A stretch of 64,000 nt of DNA, taken from contig OX031065.1 of assembly GCA_943736015.1 (NCBI GenBank), positions 32,874,427-32,938,426 on the forward strand, in the 5' to 3' direction. Position 1 is the first letter of the stretch, and every line of letters starts with the position of its first letter. The notes beneath the pieces are model-generated. The model made no database searches. It was not told the origin of the DNA and was given only the letters and a program-made list of their open reading frames with translations. The position numbers and the translations under genes were made by a program. The stretch comes from Tridacna crocea. Lineage: Eukaryota > Mollusca > Bivalvia > Cardiida > Cardiidae. This document shows, in pieces, positions 52,318-63,828 of the stretch.

Positions 52318-52543
52318 TTAACCCTTTCCAAAACAAGCCCTTGTTTTTACGTGTCTGCAGCACAAGTCTTTTGAAAACAGTGTTGGAAAAGGAGAAATTG
52401 CTCGTAACTAGCAATTTCTCCTTTTCCCAGTGTTTTCTTCCCATTTGGAGAACTTTCTTCCATTTTTATCAAATTTGAAATTGTCGTCTGCAAACTCGTT
52501 GAGTTTGGAAGAGTCTAAAATGTGTCATTTGGGAAAAGGTTAA
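52318..52543 (-). mobile_element. TTAA MITE (TTTCCC subfamily) inside the transposase frame
   Basis: TTAACCCTTTCCAAAAC start; TTTGGGAAAAGGTTAA end; core GCTCGTAACTAGC. Removing it with one TTAA joins LWLGSI to KPAMSSF in frame, as expected at a TTAA target inside coding DNA. Confidence 0.85.
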
Positions 52544-53169
52544 ACCAGCAATGAGTTCATTCTTGAATTTTTTGTTGTATCAATGCAAGCTTTGTCCTCG
52601 GATGTTGAAATGTTTTTTTGCCAGAGCAAGGCACATTTCTATGTCAGGCATTCCTAGTTGCATCCACAGCTGATCTACAAGCAAGGGTACTGCTTTGCAA
52701 CTGTGTTCAGTACAATGGTTCATTTTCATGTTGGAGTTGTAAACAAAAGGGTGAAACTGCAACAAGGGGAAAAGGTCATGTCCATATCTTTCCGTACATA
52801 AACGACTTACCAAAAGGTCCTGTAAGAATAACAGAATCAATTCTTGAAGATGCACTGAAAGTTATTAGTACAGGAAAAAAGAACTTCAGCATAAACGGAA
52901 TTTATTTATTTTCAGAGTTACGGAAAGCTGGGTTAAAGATAATTCTTTGGGTAAGAGTGGGTTGACTGTTCAACAAAGTAAATCCGTTTCATTAATGGAG
53001 ACCTCAAGGATATAAACGTAAATTCCTACCATTTTCACGTGTCCGCAGGCTAGCAAAAGAAGTATTCTGTAACATTGTTTATTATGACATGGTTTTCCAT
53101 CAGCTCAAGCTGACTTAAAAATAGTTGTTTAGCACAAAAGTCACTTAAAACATGGGGTCACATGTACAT

Positions 53170-53378
53170 CATTAATGGTTCTCCTCACGTTTGATGATTC
53201 CTAAAGAAAAAGACTCTTGAAAAATTGGTGAAAAGGGAGAAAGTGCTGGTAACCAGCAATGATTTTCTACCCTATCTAAGACAGAAATGATCATTTGCAC
53301 TACATTATTTTGGTAAGCTGCATTAAAATAATTTTAATTTGGTGGAGTCTAAAACTGTTGTTTGGTAAAGAGTTAAGG
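53170..53378 (-). mobile_element. Degenerate TTAA MITE
   Basis: Core GTGCTGGTAACCAGCA and the end TTGTTTGGTAAAGAGTTAA near 53378 are clear; the left end is lost. Confidence 0.55.
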
Positions 53379-53395
53379 CAAAATGTACAATGATT

Positions 53396-53640
53396 GATTG
53401 ATTGATTGTATGGTGTGTAACACTGTTTTCAACATTATTTCATTTACATCGTGGTGGCAAGTGCACCTATTCATGCTTTCCTGGAATTTCTGATACAGTG
53501 CTCCACACAATATTCTTTCCAACCTACTGGCTCCTTTCCCACATAACCATCATCAAAACAGAGATCAGCGTTGAGAGAGGAATTAATCCTGTAGCAATAA
53601 CTATAATCATCAATCCTCGGAAAGAAATTGGAGTCTGATT
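53396..53640 (-). mobile_element. SINE-like repeat R1, reverse
   Basis: Starts with ATTGATTGATTG (reverse tail); shares the complements of GCACTTGCC, GTGGGAAAGGAGCCAGTAGG and CCTGCAACAGGATT with 57825-58035 and 10030-10235. Confidence 0.6.
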
Positions 53641-54785
53641 TTGATCTTCATAAACCACATTTTTTTTTACTGTGGTAAATAGCAGTATAAGAGTTATTGA
53701 AAGTGGAAAAAAGCCAAGTTGAAATGAATAAATGGTGAAGCCTAGTTGAAATGAATAAATGGTGACCCGTTACCAAACTTTCTGATGTTTTACGTTTAAG
53801 GAACCGAAGGAAGAAGGTTTTTGAAAGCAACGTGTTAAAAAAAGAAAACGGTGGTAGAGGTAGCCAGTATGTTGTCCTTTTTGCACTGTTTTCTACCTTT
53901 GGAATGCAAAAGGTCATCAATTGAATCATAATTATTATCTGCAAATGCTTTCAAATTAAATAAGTCTAAATTGTTGTTGATTTGGAAAGATTTGTGACAT
54001 GGAATTCACTTGCTCAGAAAGGTTGTTATTGCCTAATGATTTCCATGCACTGTTTCGTATCAAGGATGTGTAAATTAGACAGAGAATTAATTTAGTTGGT
54101 TACTAGTTGGATCCATTCTAAAAATGGAATAAGGCAAACCTGAATGGAACAAGGCAAACCTGAAGGAATGACAATATTGCTTTATTCAGGTGCAGATAGT
54201 ATAATTGTAAGAAATCATCTCATGATGATTTATTCTTCCTTTACCCATAAATTTTGGGGAAGGGTAAGATTCGCATCAGTAGAAGTAGTGTTTAGAAAAA
54301 TTGTAGCCACTGTATTCCATCAAAGGCAGCCTACTTGAAGTGGTTAATGGCAGGTTCGCAATTAATCAAAAATAAGGAGCTGTCACCAATGACGGATCAA
54401 GGCAAGCTTGAAAAGTTGTCGATCTATTCAGGGGCAGCTGTGTTTTATTGCAAAGTCAGCCTTTTTTGCCAGGTTTTTAAAAGATACATCAGTGTATCCT
54501 ATTTTACAATTTTCTAAAAGAAGGGCAAAAATTGACATTTAGAGATAGCATAGATCAATATCAGGCTGCACAGTGCAAGAAAAAACAGTACTAGGTTTGC
54601 TGCCAATTGCCCTGGCTTTAACCTAATTTTTTACAGAAGTGAACCTACCGAAACCAAAACCAGTAATTAGCTTGTAGAAGAAAAACCATGTCTACAATTA
54701 GTTCTGAAAAAGACTTTAACTTGTGGGAATCTAATCTGTCCTCAGAATTTATGGATCAAATCTGGACCCTTTCCAGGACTACTGG
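53641..54785. other. Unassigned; MITE relic and decayed sequence
   Basis: A decayed TTAA MITE is likely at about 53765-53985. Open frames at 54144-54517 have no recognisable domain; they could be decayed parts of the EnSpm-like element. AACAAGGCAAACCTGAA occurs twice near 54130-54165. Confidence 0.35.
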
Positions 54786-54872
54786 TATATCGTTGGTTTG
54801 CTTCCAAAACCTGGTAACTACAGCTTGTTACAAGCTGTAGTTACAAGGTTTTGAAAGCAAACCGACGATATA
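54786..54872. repeat. 87-bp near-perfect palindrome
   Basis: Arms of 42 bp (TATATCGTTGGTTTGCTTCC and onward; right arm GGTTTTGAAAGCAAACCGAC..) around a 3-nt loop at CAGCTTG-TTA-CAAGCTG, with three mismatches. Confidence 0.85.
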
Positions 54873-55124
54873 TGATATGCTTAACCACCGTGGCTTTTCA
54901 CAAAAGGATAACCTATGCTCCTCCTCTCTGTCAAATTTATATTTCCTAGATATGTAGTCAAGAGGAATCTCTAATTTGGTAAAAACCTTTCTGAAAGTAT
55001 TCTTGCTTTCTCAAGAAAAACATCTGTAGGCCTGACTTGGTCAGAATAAAAGCATAATTATGCAGATATCATACTAGCGCCATAAATTTGAATTTGCCTC
55101 AGAAGACAGATTAAACTTTTTGTC

Positions 55125-55345
55125 TTTTTATAGGTAGAAAAATTTGGTCAAAATGAAGAAAATGCTGGTGGAACCAGACTTTCTTTTTTACACACATTAT
55201 TTCCAAACTTTCTGTCTTTTTATAGGTAGAAAAATTTGTGGCAAAATGAAGAAAATGCTGTTGGAACCAGACTTTTTTACACACATTATTTCCAAAAGCC
55301 TATTCTCTTAGGGTCATTAAAACTCAGATTTGTAAAGGATTTACA
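55125..55345 (+). repeat. Tandem duplication of a MITE-like arm
   Basis: About 95 bp (TTCTGTCTTTTTATAGGTAG..ACACACATTATTTCC) occurs twice, starting near 55110 and 55208. Confidence 0.6.
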
Positions 55346-55514
55346 GAATTCTTAAATTACACCAAAAGATTTGAAAAGGCTGATAAGTTTAAGTGTAATT
55401 GACATCTAACATTCCCTAACCAAAAATCTTAGATTTTCTTTGTTCTCTCAAACTTACCGTATACAAGTATGTTCCCATCTAATAGAATCAGTGGAAGCAG
55501 TGTCTTGCAGCATT

Positions 55515-55742
55515 TTAACTCATTACCAAACAACAAAATGTTAGACTGGTCCAAATTCAAAGCACTCGCAGATAACAAAAAAGTGACTCAAATATTGAAA
55601 TTTGTGTTATGAAGGGTAGAAAACATTGTGGGAAAAGGAGAAAAATGCTGCTGGTTACCAGCATTTTCTCCTTTTCCCACAATGTTTTGAAAAGGCTTCT
55701 TTCTCAGGATCGTCAAAAGTAGAGATTGTGTGGTAATGGGTT
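55515..55742 (+). mobile_element. TTAA hairpin MITE
   Basis: TTAACTCATTACCAAAC start; GTGTGGTAATGGGTTG end. The hairpin has a 3-bp insertion at its apex (GCTGCTGGTTACC). Confidence 0.85.
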
Positions 55743-55761
55743 GACTGGAACTAAACTTCAA

Positions 55762-55990
55762 AAATGATCTGGGATCCTGAATGGCTCAAAGGTAGTGTTT
55801 GACTTGTGACCTGGAGCGCTCCAGGTTTGAGCCACACGATTCACTGGTTTTTTTATGGGAGTATCCTTTGGTAAGACACCTCATAGCCTTGGCCTAGCTA
55901 GTACTGGTGAAACCCAGTAAATATGTATGTGTGAGCTGTTGCCATGATGACACCTGAAATAATGTTTAAAGCTGTCAATCAACCAAAAAT
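55762..55990 (+). mobile_element. tRNA-related SINE
   Basis: CCTGAATGGCTCAAAGGTAG (A box) and CCAGGTTTGAGCCAC (B box) lie about 45 bp apart, followed by a body and a tail ACACCTGAAATAATGTTTAA .. TCAATCAACC. Confidence 0.65.
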
Positions 55991-57020
55991 GGTTTATTAT
56001 TATCCCAGGATTAAGTAAAGCCCTAGTTTGGTTAATGAAAAAAGAAAAATGAGAAAAATGACTATGAAGAAGAAGGTTTCCGAAAATATTTAGCAAAAAG
56101 GAGAACATGCTGGCAGTCAGCATATTTTCTGTTGCCCAAAATATTTTGTTACCTTTTCATAGACTACTGATTTTTCTAGTATCTGAGCAGTCTTTCATTT
56201 GCCTGCAACATGCTAAAAGGACATTTGCGTAAAGTATTGTCTTGGATCAACGTACAAAGTTTTGGCAGGTTTACCCAAAACGACACTTTCCGTTTTTATG
56301 AAATGTTCTGTTTAGCCCAAGTCTTAAAGGTGGGTATTTAGAATTTTTTACATCTCACCAAATTAAAAAAATTATATGTCACTGAAATTCATATGAAAAA
56401 ATAATACAAATCATCAATAATTAAGATTCATAAAATTACAAAAAAAAATTTTTTGGATGGTGTTCCCTTAAAAGGCTACGTAGCCTCTTAAGGTATTTTT
56501 AGATTTCGCGCCAAAAATGAATAAAGCATTTTGGGAATGCCAAGTGACTGGCACGTGACTCATAACGCTTAAATTTCATTTCTTAACAAACATGTAATAA
56601 TTATTTTCCATAATGTCTTCTTCGGACCCTATATTTGAAACTTAATCTGTGTATTCCTGTATGTAAATGAGTGAATTGATCATCTAAAAATAGAACGTGT
56701 CTCTCGTCGGTATCTACCTGGGCTGTAGTAAATCTCTGATTTCTCGTGCTGTCGGACGGTGTTCGACTACTGCTGTTTTATGAATGAAAATTAAAAGGCT
56801 TTGGGAGTATAAGAATGGTTTTTTCGCACTTTTGTACAATTTTCGTCCCAAAATCTGAAGGGCCACCTTTAATAACTATAGCACAAACTGCAGTTGTAAA
56901 GTGCACTCTGGGATAAGCCTGTACAAAGAATAATGGAGGCTGATAACAGAGAGTACTGCATGCAAATGTCTGAATGCCCTGTTCTGCATGTTGCAAGCAA
57001 TTTTATCAAATGGTAACAGG
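55991..57020. other. MITE relic (56030-56160), then unassigned
   Basis: GAGAACATGCTGGCAGTCAG and flanks are a decayed MITE hairpin. From 56160 on nothing is supported; an open minus frame at 56778-56996 has no recognised domain. Confidence 0.35.
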
Positions 57021-57795
57021 TTTTTAGCTCCATTGGCCAAAGGCAAGCAGGCTTATGTCATGGCCCGGTGTCCATCGTGCATGCGTTTGTGCGTGTGTTA
57101 ACCTTTATTTCAAACATCATCTTCTCTGAAACTACCCATCCAATTTTGATGAAACTTCACAGAAATGATCCTGCCATAGTCCTCTTCAGAATTCCTGGAA
57201 AGAATTTTATTCCTTCAAAAACTCTGGATGCCATGGCAACGAGACTGAAAAATATTGAAAAGTTTTAAAATCTTCTTCCCTTGAACCATGAGGCCTAGGG
57301 CTACCAAATTTTGCATGTAGCGTTATCTAGAGGGCCTCTACCAGAAGGGCTTAAATTATAGCCTTAGGGTCAAGTTTGTCCCCACACCAAGGGTCACAAG
57401 TTTTTATGGTGAAAACTTTCCAAGTCATCTTTTTACTAACCATAATAAAGACTAGGAATACTAAATTTAGCCCTGTCTCATGGGTTTTATGTTTTACAGG
57501 GCCTTTTATGGAGAAAACGTTGAAAATCTTCTTGTTTATAACCACACATTCTAGACCTATATTATTTGGTATGGGGCTTTATCTTGTAGAACTCCACCAG
57601 AATTCAAGTAATTATAGGTTTGTGGTCAAAACTTGGTTTGCCTAGGGGGTCATAACTTTCTTGTAGGACTTTATGGAAAAAATTTTGTATGTTCTCAAGT
57701 TTGAAACCATTTGACTAAATAATGTAATGTTTAGCTTGTAGTGTTTTTACGAATTAGCCAATGGAGCGATAGAGGGCCATCATGGCCCTCTTGTT
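57021..57795 (+). mobile_element. HINE (AGCTCCACTGGC family), complete
   Basis: Head TTTTTAGCTCCATTGGCC; GGATGCCATGGCAACGAG near 57228; units with GGCCTAGGGCTACCAAATTT; tail TTAGCCAATGGAGCG, AGGGCCATCATGGCCCTCTTG, ending at 57795. Confidence 0.8.
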
Positions 57796-57824
57796 AAAAT
57801 AATGCAAAACCTTTTCGCTACGAC

Positions 57825-58035
57825 CCTGGCACTGCGACAGGATTCATTTCTCTCCCACAGCTGACCACTGTTTTGACTAAGATCATGTGGGAAAGCAGCC
57901 AGTGGCTTGGAAAGAAAATTGTGTGAAGTACTGGTAAAAGAGACTCCAGAAACGCATGGATAGGTGCACTGGCCGCCACTCTTTAACAGAAATAATGTTG
58001 AAGACGGCATTAAAAACCATACAATTAATCAATCA
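57825..58035 (+). mobile_element. SINE-like repeat R1
   Basis: GCGACAGGATTCATTTCTC, GTGGGAAAGCAGCCAGTGGC, GGATAGGTGCACTGGCC, tail GAAATAATGTTGAAGACGGC..AATCAATCAAG. Confidence 0.65.
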
Positions 58036-58249
58036 AGCTAAACCTCTTCCAGGTAAGTACAGAAATTGGACCAGATTTTTGAAAAAGGCTTGCTAGATTG
58101 AATTTTGTCATCAGCATTGGTTAGTTATGTAGGATCACATTCAAATATGTAGATGTACAATGATTTAACATCTAGTATCACAAAACTAAATCGGTATCCT
58201 GATTGTACATGAAAATTAAATTATCTAAACACCAAACTTGCACAAACAT

Positions 58250-58462
58250 TTAACTCTTTACCACACAACACCAAATTCCAATGACCTTGTGGAAGAGGCC
58301 TTTCGAAAACACTGTAGAAAAAAGAGTAACCAGCGTTTTCTCCTTTTCCCACAATGTTTTCTACCCTGCTGGAAATAAATTTCAAGTTATGTTCATTTTG
58401 TTTCTCTGCAAATGCTTACAATTTGGACAAGTCTAAAATAATGTTGTTTGGTAAAGAGTTAA
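58250..58462 (-). mobile_element. TTAA MITE, reverse, shortened hairpin
   Basis: TTAACTCTTTACCACAC start; TTTGGTAAAGAGTTAA end. The left hairpin arm is mostly deleted. Confidence 0.75.
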
Positions 58463-58559
58463 ACTGATTGTAACCGTCCTTTTTTTTTCACAGAAAATTA
58501 CATTTTTTAATGTCCATGAGTATTATAAATGAAGTTTTAATTTGACACACATTTTCATT

Positions 58560-59104
58560 ATGCTCCATTTACCCTTAGGCTGCCAAGTGCAACTCAATGG
58601 CCTTTTCACAGACAGAAGATTTGGATAGAATTTTCACAGAATGTTTCTCATTATGTGACCTATTGCACATTGTCAAGGGTTTGCAATTTGTAGCTTCGCC
58701 ATGGAAAAAAGGAGCTTCATATTTCTTTTGAAACAAGGCCTCCAACATTTCTTGACAGATTTGGATGGATTTTTCACAGAATGGTGTGGACCAATGCATA
58801 TTGTCAAGGCTTTGGGATTTGCAGCTGCATTATGGAATAAGAGGGCTGGCTTCATGTTATATTTCATTTTTCACCAGTACATGTATCTCATTAATTACTG
58901 GACATATCTCAACAGATTTGGATCTGATTTTCACAGATCATGTGACCTAGCACATGTTTTCAGGTTTTGCAATTTATTGCTGGATCATGGAAAAAGAGGG
59001 CTTCATGTCAAATTTATTTTTTCATTAAATGAATCTCCAACTATGGACATAGTTTCATGAAACTTCATTTCTTTATTGTTTGACCAAAGCCAATGACCAA
59101 TGAA
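58560..59104 (+). mobile_element. HINE-like body with 110-130-bp units
   Basis: Repeats of AGATTTGGAT..GATTTTTCACAGAA..GGACCAATGCATATTGTCAAG..AAGAGGGCTTCATGT. The type of body resumes at 60635-60942 after the next HINE. Ends unclear. Confidence 0.5.
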
Positions 59105-60634
59105 TCCATGAGTCCGTCATGCATTGTGCGTTATCAACAACTATTTAAACATCAACTCCTCCTAAACAGCTGGGCCAATTGGGACCAAACTTGGCTGGAA
59201 TGTTTCTTGGGAGGTCCTCTTTACAATTTTTTACAGAATTTGATTCCGTCAAAAACTCTGGTTGCCATGGCAACCAAATGGAATTTTCTAAGAAATTCTT
59301 TAAAAATCTTCTCTGAAACTGCAGGCCAGATTTTAAAATAATTACGCAGAGATGTTCCATAGGTGACCCTTTTCAAAAAATGTTCACGAAATGTAGATCT
59401 GTCAAGAAACATGGCTCTGGTGAATGGGGGCTACTTGCACTTTACAGAAATGAAGAAATTCTTAAAAATTCTTCTTCTCTAAAATGGCATGAGATTTTGA
59501 AATAATTTCACAGAGATGTTCCTTGGTTGACCCTTTTCAAAAATTGTTCGCAAAATTTTGATTGGTCAAGAAACATGGCTCTGGTGAATGGGGGCTACTT
59601 GCACTATACACAAATGAAGAAAAGGGCATGAGATTTTGAAATAATTTCACAGAGATGTTCCTTGACCCTTTTCAAAAATTGTTCGCAAAATTTGATCCGC
59701 CCAGAAACATGGCACTGGTGAATGGGGGCTTCTTTCACTATATGGAAATGAAAAAATTCTTAAAAATTTTCTTCTCTGAAACCACTGGTCAGATTATAAG
59801 AGAATTTCTCAGGAATGTTCTTTGGGTGACCCTTTTCAAAAATTGTTCGGGAATTTTTGATTGGTCAAGAAACATGGGTCTGGTAAATGGGGGCTACTTG
59901 CACTATAGGGAAATGAAGAAATTCTTGAAAATGCTTCTTTTCTAAAATGGCAGGACAGATTTTTTAAATAATTTCAGAGATGTTCCTTGGGTGACCCTTT
60001 TCAAAAATTGTTTGTGAAATTTTGATTGGTCAAGAGACAAGGCTCTGGTGAATGGGGACTACTTGCACTATATGGTAATGAAGAAATTCTTGAAAATTCT
60101 TCTTCTCTGAAACCTGTGGTCAGATTTCAAAATAATTTCAGATATGTTCCTTGGCTGACCCTTTTCAAAATTGTTTGCGAAATTTTGATCCGTCCAGAAA
60201 CATGGCTGTGGTGAATGGGGGCTTCATTCACTATATGGCTACTTGCACTATACAGACATGAAGAAATTCTTGAAAATTCTTCATCTCTGAATAATTTGGT
60301 AATATGGTAATGAAGAAATTCTTGAAAATTCTTCTCTGAAACCCGTGGTCAGATTTCAAAATAGTTTCAGAGATGTTTCTTGGCTGACACTTTTGAAAAA
60401 TTGTTTCGTGAAATTTCGATTTGTCAAGAAATATGGCTCTGATGAATGAGGGCTACTTGTATTATATATGGAAATAAAGAATCTCGTAAAAGATATTCTT
60501 TTCTGAAACTGCTAGTCAAATTTTGATAGGACTTTTACAGGTGACCCTTTGAAAATTGCTTGGCAAAATAATGATATTTGTTTCTCTCAAAAATTCAGGT
60601 GAGTGATCCAGGGTCATCTTGGCCCTCTTGTTTA
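59105..60634 (+). mobile_element. HINE (AGCTCACCTGA family), head lost
   Basis: Starts near GAGTCCGTCATGCATTG without the AGCTCACC head. GGTTGCCATGGCAACCAAAT near 59260; about nine units; tail CAGGTGAGTGATCCAGGGTC..TCTTGTT at 60634. Its first 250 bp are almost identical to 62460-62700. Confidence 0.75.
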
Positions 60635-60942
60635 ATTAAGTGTTGTGTCATGAAAAAAGGGGGCTTGATATAAATTTCTGTTATGGACCAATATCTCTTT
60701 AACTAAAGGACAAAATGTTATGAAACTTCAACTATATATTGTTAATCAAAAGCCACAGACAATATTTATTTCTTTTTATTTCATGAAATGCCATATCGGG
60801 GGCTAAATGTATAATTTCATTATTGACCAATAACAGTCTGTTCACCCATTTGTCTGTCCAGAGGGATATCTTCTGAAGCCTTTGACAAAAATTTATGAAA
60901 CTTCATGCATGTCTTCCACTGGATAATCTGTTGATACAATTC

Positions 60943-61409
60943 TTAGCTCCACTGGCCAAAGGCGTTGTGTCCATTGTGCGTCCGTCCGTTCGTTTGTCAG
61001 TTCGTCCGTGCGTGCGTCCGTAAACTTTTTCTTTAAAAAACTTCTCAGAAACTATTGACTGGATTTTTACCAAATTTCACAGGAATGTTCCTTAGGTGGT
61101 CTTCTTTCAAATTCTTTCAAATAATTGTGTTCCATGAATAATTCTGGTTGCCATGGCAACCAAAGTAAAAAACCTTTAAAAATCTTCTCCTCCCAAACCG
61201 CTAATTGGATAGCATTATTATTTTGCAGGAATGTTCCTTAGGTAGAGGTCTACAGAATTCTTTAAAAAAACAAGGATCTGTAAAAAAACATGGCCTTTAC
61301 GGGAAATTCATTTTCCTTTTATGGTATAAAGTACAATCTTTGAAAAATTTCTTCTCTCAAACTATTCGTTGGATTTCATTGTTGTATTGCAGGTTAGTTC
61401 CTATGGTGG
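60943..61409 (+). mobile_element. HINE (AGCTCCACTGGC family), 5' part
   Basis: Head TTAGCTCCACTGGCCAAAGG; CCGTCCGTTCGTTTG run; GGTTGCCATGGCAACCAAAG near 61148. Ends abruptly at a MITE. Confidence 0.7.
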
Positions 61410-61629
61410 TAAGTTTTTACCATACAATCCTGACTTTTAAAGTCCCTAAAAAAGAAGTCTTTGGAAAACACTCTTGGAAAAGGAGAAAATGCTGGTAATC
61501 AGTATTTCTCCTTTTCTCTCAGTGTTTTCATCAAAGAGAGAAATCATCATTTCACCAATGTTTAATTCGTTGTCTGCAAATGCTTTCAGTTTGGTCACAT
61601 CCCAAATTTTGTCATTTGGTAAAGAGTTG
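61410..61629 (-). mobile_element. TTAA MITE, reverse
   Basis: TTTTTACCATACAATCC start and ATTTGGTAAAGAGTTG end. Core AATGCTGGTAATCAGTATT. Confidence 0.65.
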
Positions 61630-61879
61630 AAGATGGTTGCTTTACATAATCTATAGTCCCTTTCATATAAAACAAGAGAACCTCTGCACTTTTATTAGTT
61701 CTGGTAAAGGTTTGTTGACCTACTGGTGACCTTATACAAAGAGGGACAGGGCTTTACTGTTGTGATCAGGCATTTTGTTATCCAATCAAACTGATCCTGC
61801 AGCTTCAATAAAACAATTGCCACAATGCATATTTTTTTTTGTATTTTGATGTTTCCCCACCCAAAATGGTTTGTAACAT

Positions 61880-62118
61880 TCGACCCTCTTTAACTATAAC
61901 CAGAAGACAAAATTTTTATAACTGGTCATAATTGAAAAATGTTGCAGACAACATAATAAATCTTCAAATTAATGAAACTTTTATCAAAAAGGGTCGATAT
62001 TATTGTGTAAAACTAAGAAAATGTAGGTTACTATTATTTTCTTCTTTTCTCACAATGTTTTTCATAGCTTTTTTTCTTTAGTGACCTAAAATGCAGGAAT
62101 GAATGGTAATTGTTAAAA
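61880..62118 (+). mobile_element. Degenerate TTAA MITE
   Basis: AGACAAAATTTTTATAACTGG, AAATGTAGGTTACTATTATT and GGTAATTGTTAAAA mark the left part, core and right end. Confidence 0.55.
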
Positions 62119-62139
62119 AGTTCTCTTCACTGTTACAGA

Positions 62140-62185
62140 AAAATCAGGCCTGTGGAGCAATACAGGCGCTCAAGCGCCTCTAGTT
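62140..62185 (+). repeat. Orphan HINE-type 3' end
   Basis: GGCCTGTGGAGCAATACAGG followed by hairpin GGCGCTCAAGCGCC and TCTAGTT: the same plan as HINE tails (subterminal block, hairpin, TCT..GTT) with a different stem. Confidence 0.5.
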
Positions 62186-62395
62186 TTCTATATCATATAA
62201 AAAAAAATAAATATCTTAAATATATACAATGTATTATTATGTAATTTTTCATCATGGACCAATAACAAAAAGGCCACATGCACATGTAAAACACAATACC
62301 TCTAATATGTATGTATCAAAAAAGTTTTTTTTCAGCAGGGGATATATTATTTCAATGAAATTGCTTGTTTAACAGCAATCAATGTCATTTTTATA

Positions 62396-63828
62396 GTTTT
62401 TAGCTCACCTGAGCACAACATGCTCAAGGGGAGCTTTTAGGATCACCTGGTGTCCGTCATGCGTCGTGCATCGTCAACAACTCTTTAAACATCAACTCCT
62501 CCTAAACAGCTGGGCCAATTGGGACCAAACTTGGCTGGAATGTTTCTTGGGAGGTCCTCTTTACAATTTTTCACAGAATTTGATTCCGTCAAAAACTCTG
62601 GTTGCCATGGCAACCAAATGGAATTTTCTAAGAAATTGTTTGAAAATCTTCTCTGAAACTGCAGGCCAGATTTTAAAATAATTACATAGAGATGTTCCTT
62701 GGGTGACCCTTTCCAAAAAATGTTCACGAAATGTAGATCTGTCAAGAAACATGGCTCTGGTGAATGAGGGCTACTTGCACTATACAGAAATGAAGAAATT
62801 ATTAAAAATTCTTCTTCTGAAACCCCTGGTCAGATTTTGAAATAATTTCTCAGGGATGTTCTTTGGGTGACCCTTTTCAAAGAAAGTTGGCGAATTTTTG
62901 ATTGGTCAAGAACCATGGCTCTTGTGAATGGGGGCTACTTGCTTGCACTATAGGGAAATGAAGAAATTCTTGAAAATTCTTCTTCTCTAAACTGGAATTC
63001 TTTAAAATTCTTCTTCTCTAAAACGGCAAGAGATTTTGAAATAATTTCACAGAGATGTTCCTTGGTTGACCTTTTTCAAAAACTGTTCGTGAAATTTTGA
63101 TCTGTCCAGAAACATGGCTCTGGTGAATGGGGGTTTCTTTCACTATATGGAAATGAAAAAATTCTTAAAAATTCTTCTTCTCTGAAACTCCTTGTCAGAT
63201 TATAAAGGAATTTCTCAGCAATGTTCCTTGGGTGACCCTTTTCAAAAATTGTTCACGAAATTTTGATTGGTCAAGAAACATGGGTCTGGTGAATGGGGGC
63301 TACTTGCACTATAGGGAAATGAAGAAATTCTTGAAAATGCTTCTTTTCTAAAACGGCAGGACAGGTTTTGAAATAATTTCACAGAGATGTTCCTTGGGTG
63401 ACCCTTTTCAAAAACAGTTTGTGGAATTTTGATCCATCAAGAAACATGGCTTTGGTAAATGGTGGCTACTTGCACTATATGGAAAAGAAGAAATTTTTGA
63501 AAATTCTTCTCTGAAATGGCTGGTCAGATTTTGAACCCTTTTTAAAAATTGTTCGCGAAATTTTGATCCGCCCAGAAATATGGCTCTGGTGAATGGGGGC
63601 TTCTTTCACTATATGGAAATGAAAAAATTCTTCTTCTGTAAAACCCCTGGTCAGATTTTAAAAGAATTTCTCAGCAATGTTCCTTGGGTGACCCTATTCA
63701 GAAATTGTCCATAAAATTTTGACCCATCGAGAAACCTTGCTCTCGTGAATGGGGCCGGGGACACTTGCACTTATATGGAAATGAAGAATTCTTAAAAATT
63801 CTTCTAGGGCCATCTTGGCCCTCTTGTT
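62396..63828 (+). mobile_element. HINE (AGCTCACCTGA family), complete
   Basis: Head TTTTTAGCTCACCTGAGCAC; GGTTGCCATGGCAACCAAAT near 62600; about eight units; the tail lacks the CAGGTGAGC block and goes straight to AGGGCCATCTTGGCCC and TCTTGTT. Confidence 0.8.

Larger units (their letters stand above)
48476..52960 (+). pseudogene. EnSpm/CACTA-like transposase, broken and interrupted
   Basis: An exon-like start (MSNNAKKRSPYGTKEVSKKT, donor GGAATG|GTATGT near 48637) is followed by pieces in order. 48990-49416 has LYKDACVNVGTF and then SGDAIEQLLEFFSFVLPQ..YHFFCPRC. 52090-52320 has SPADIYDGDIYKRMLERNG, then LTINELDIKQRFLPEDMILA. 52544-52960 has ADLQARVLLCNCVQYNG and CWSCKQKG..HIFPYINDLP. The series resembles the animal proteins with a Tnp2-type transposase core (INELP..R, ILAGLW.G, ADAPAR..QNF..FNG..GC..C). 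There are about three frame changes and stops, plus a HINE pair (49417-52034) and a MITE (52318-52543). Family assignment is from memory. Confidence 0.6.

Noticed and set aside
58701-59060. 119-residue frame with hydrophobic stretches as a small membrane protein
   Set aside because: It lies across 110-130-bp HINE-like units, and overlapping frames on both strands are equally open.
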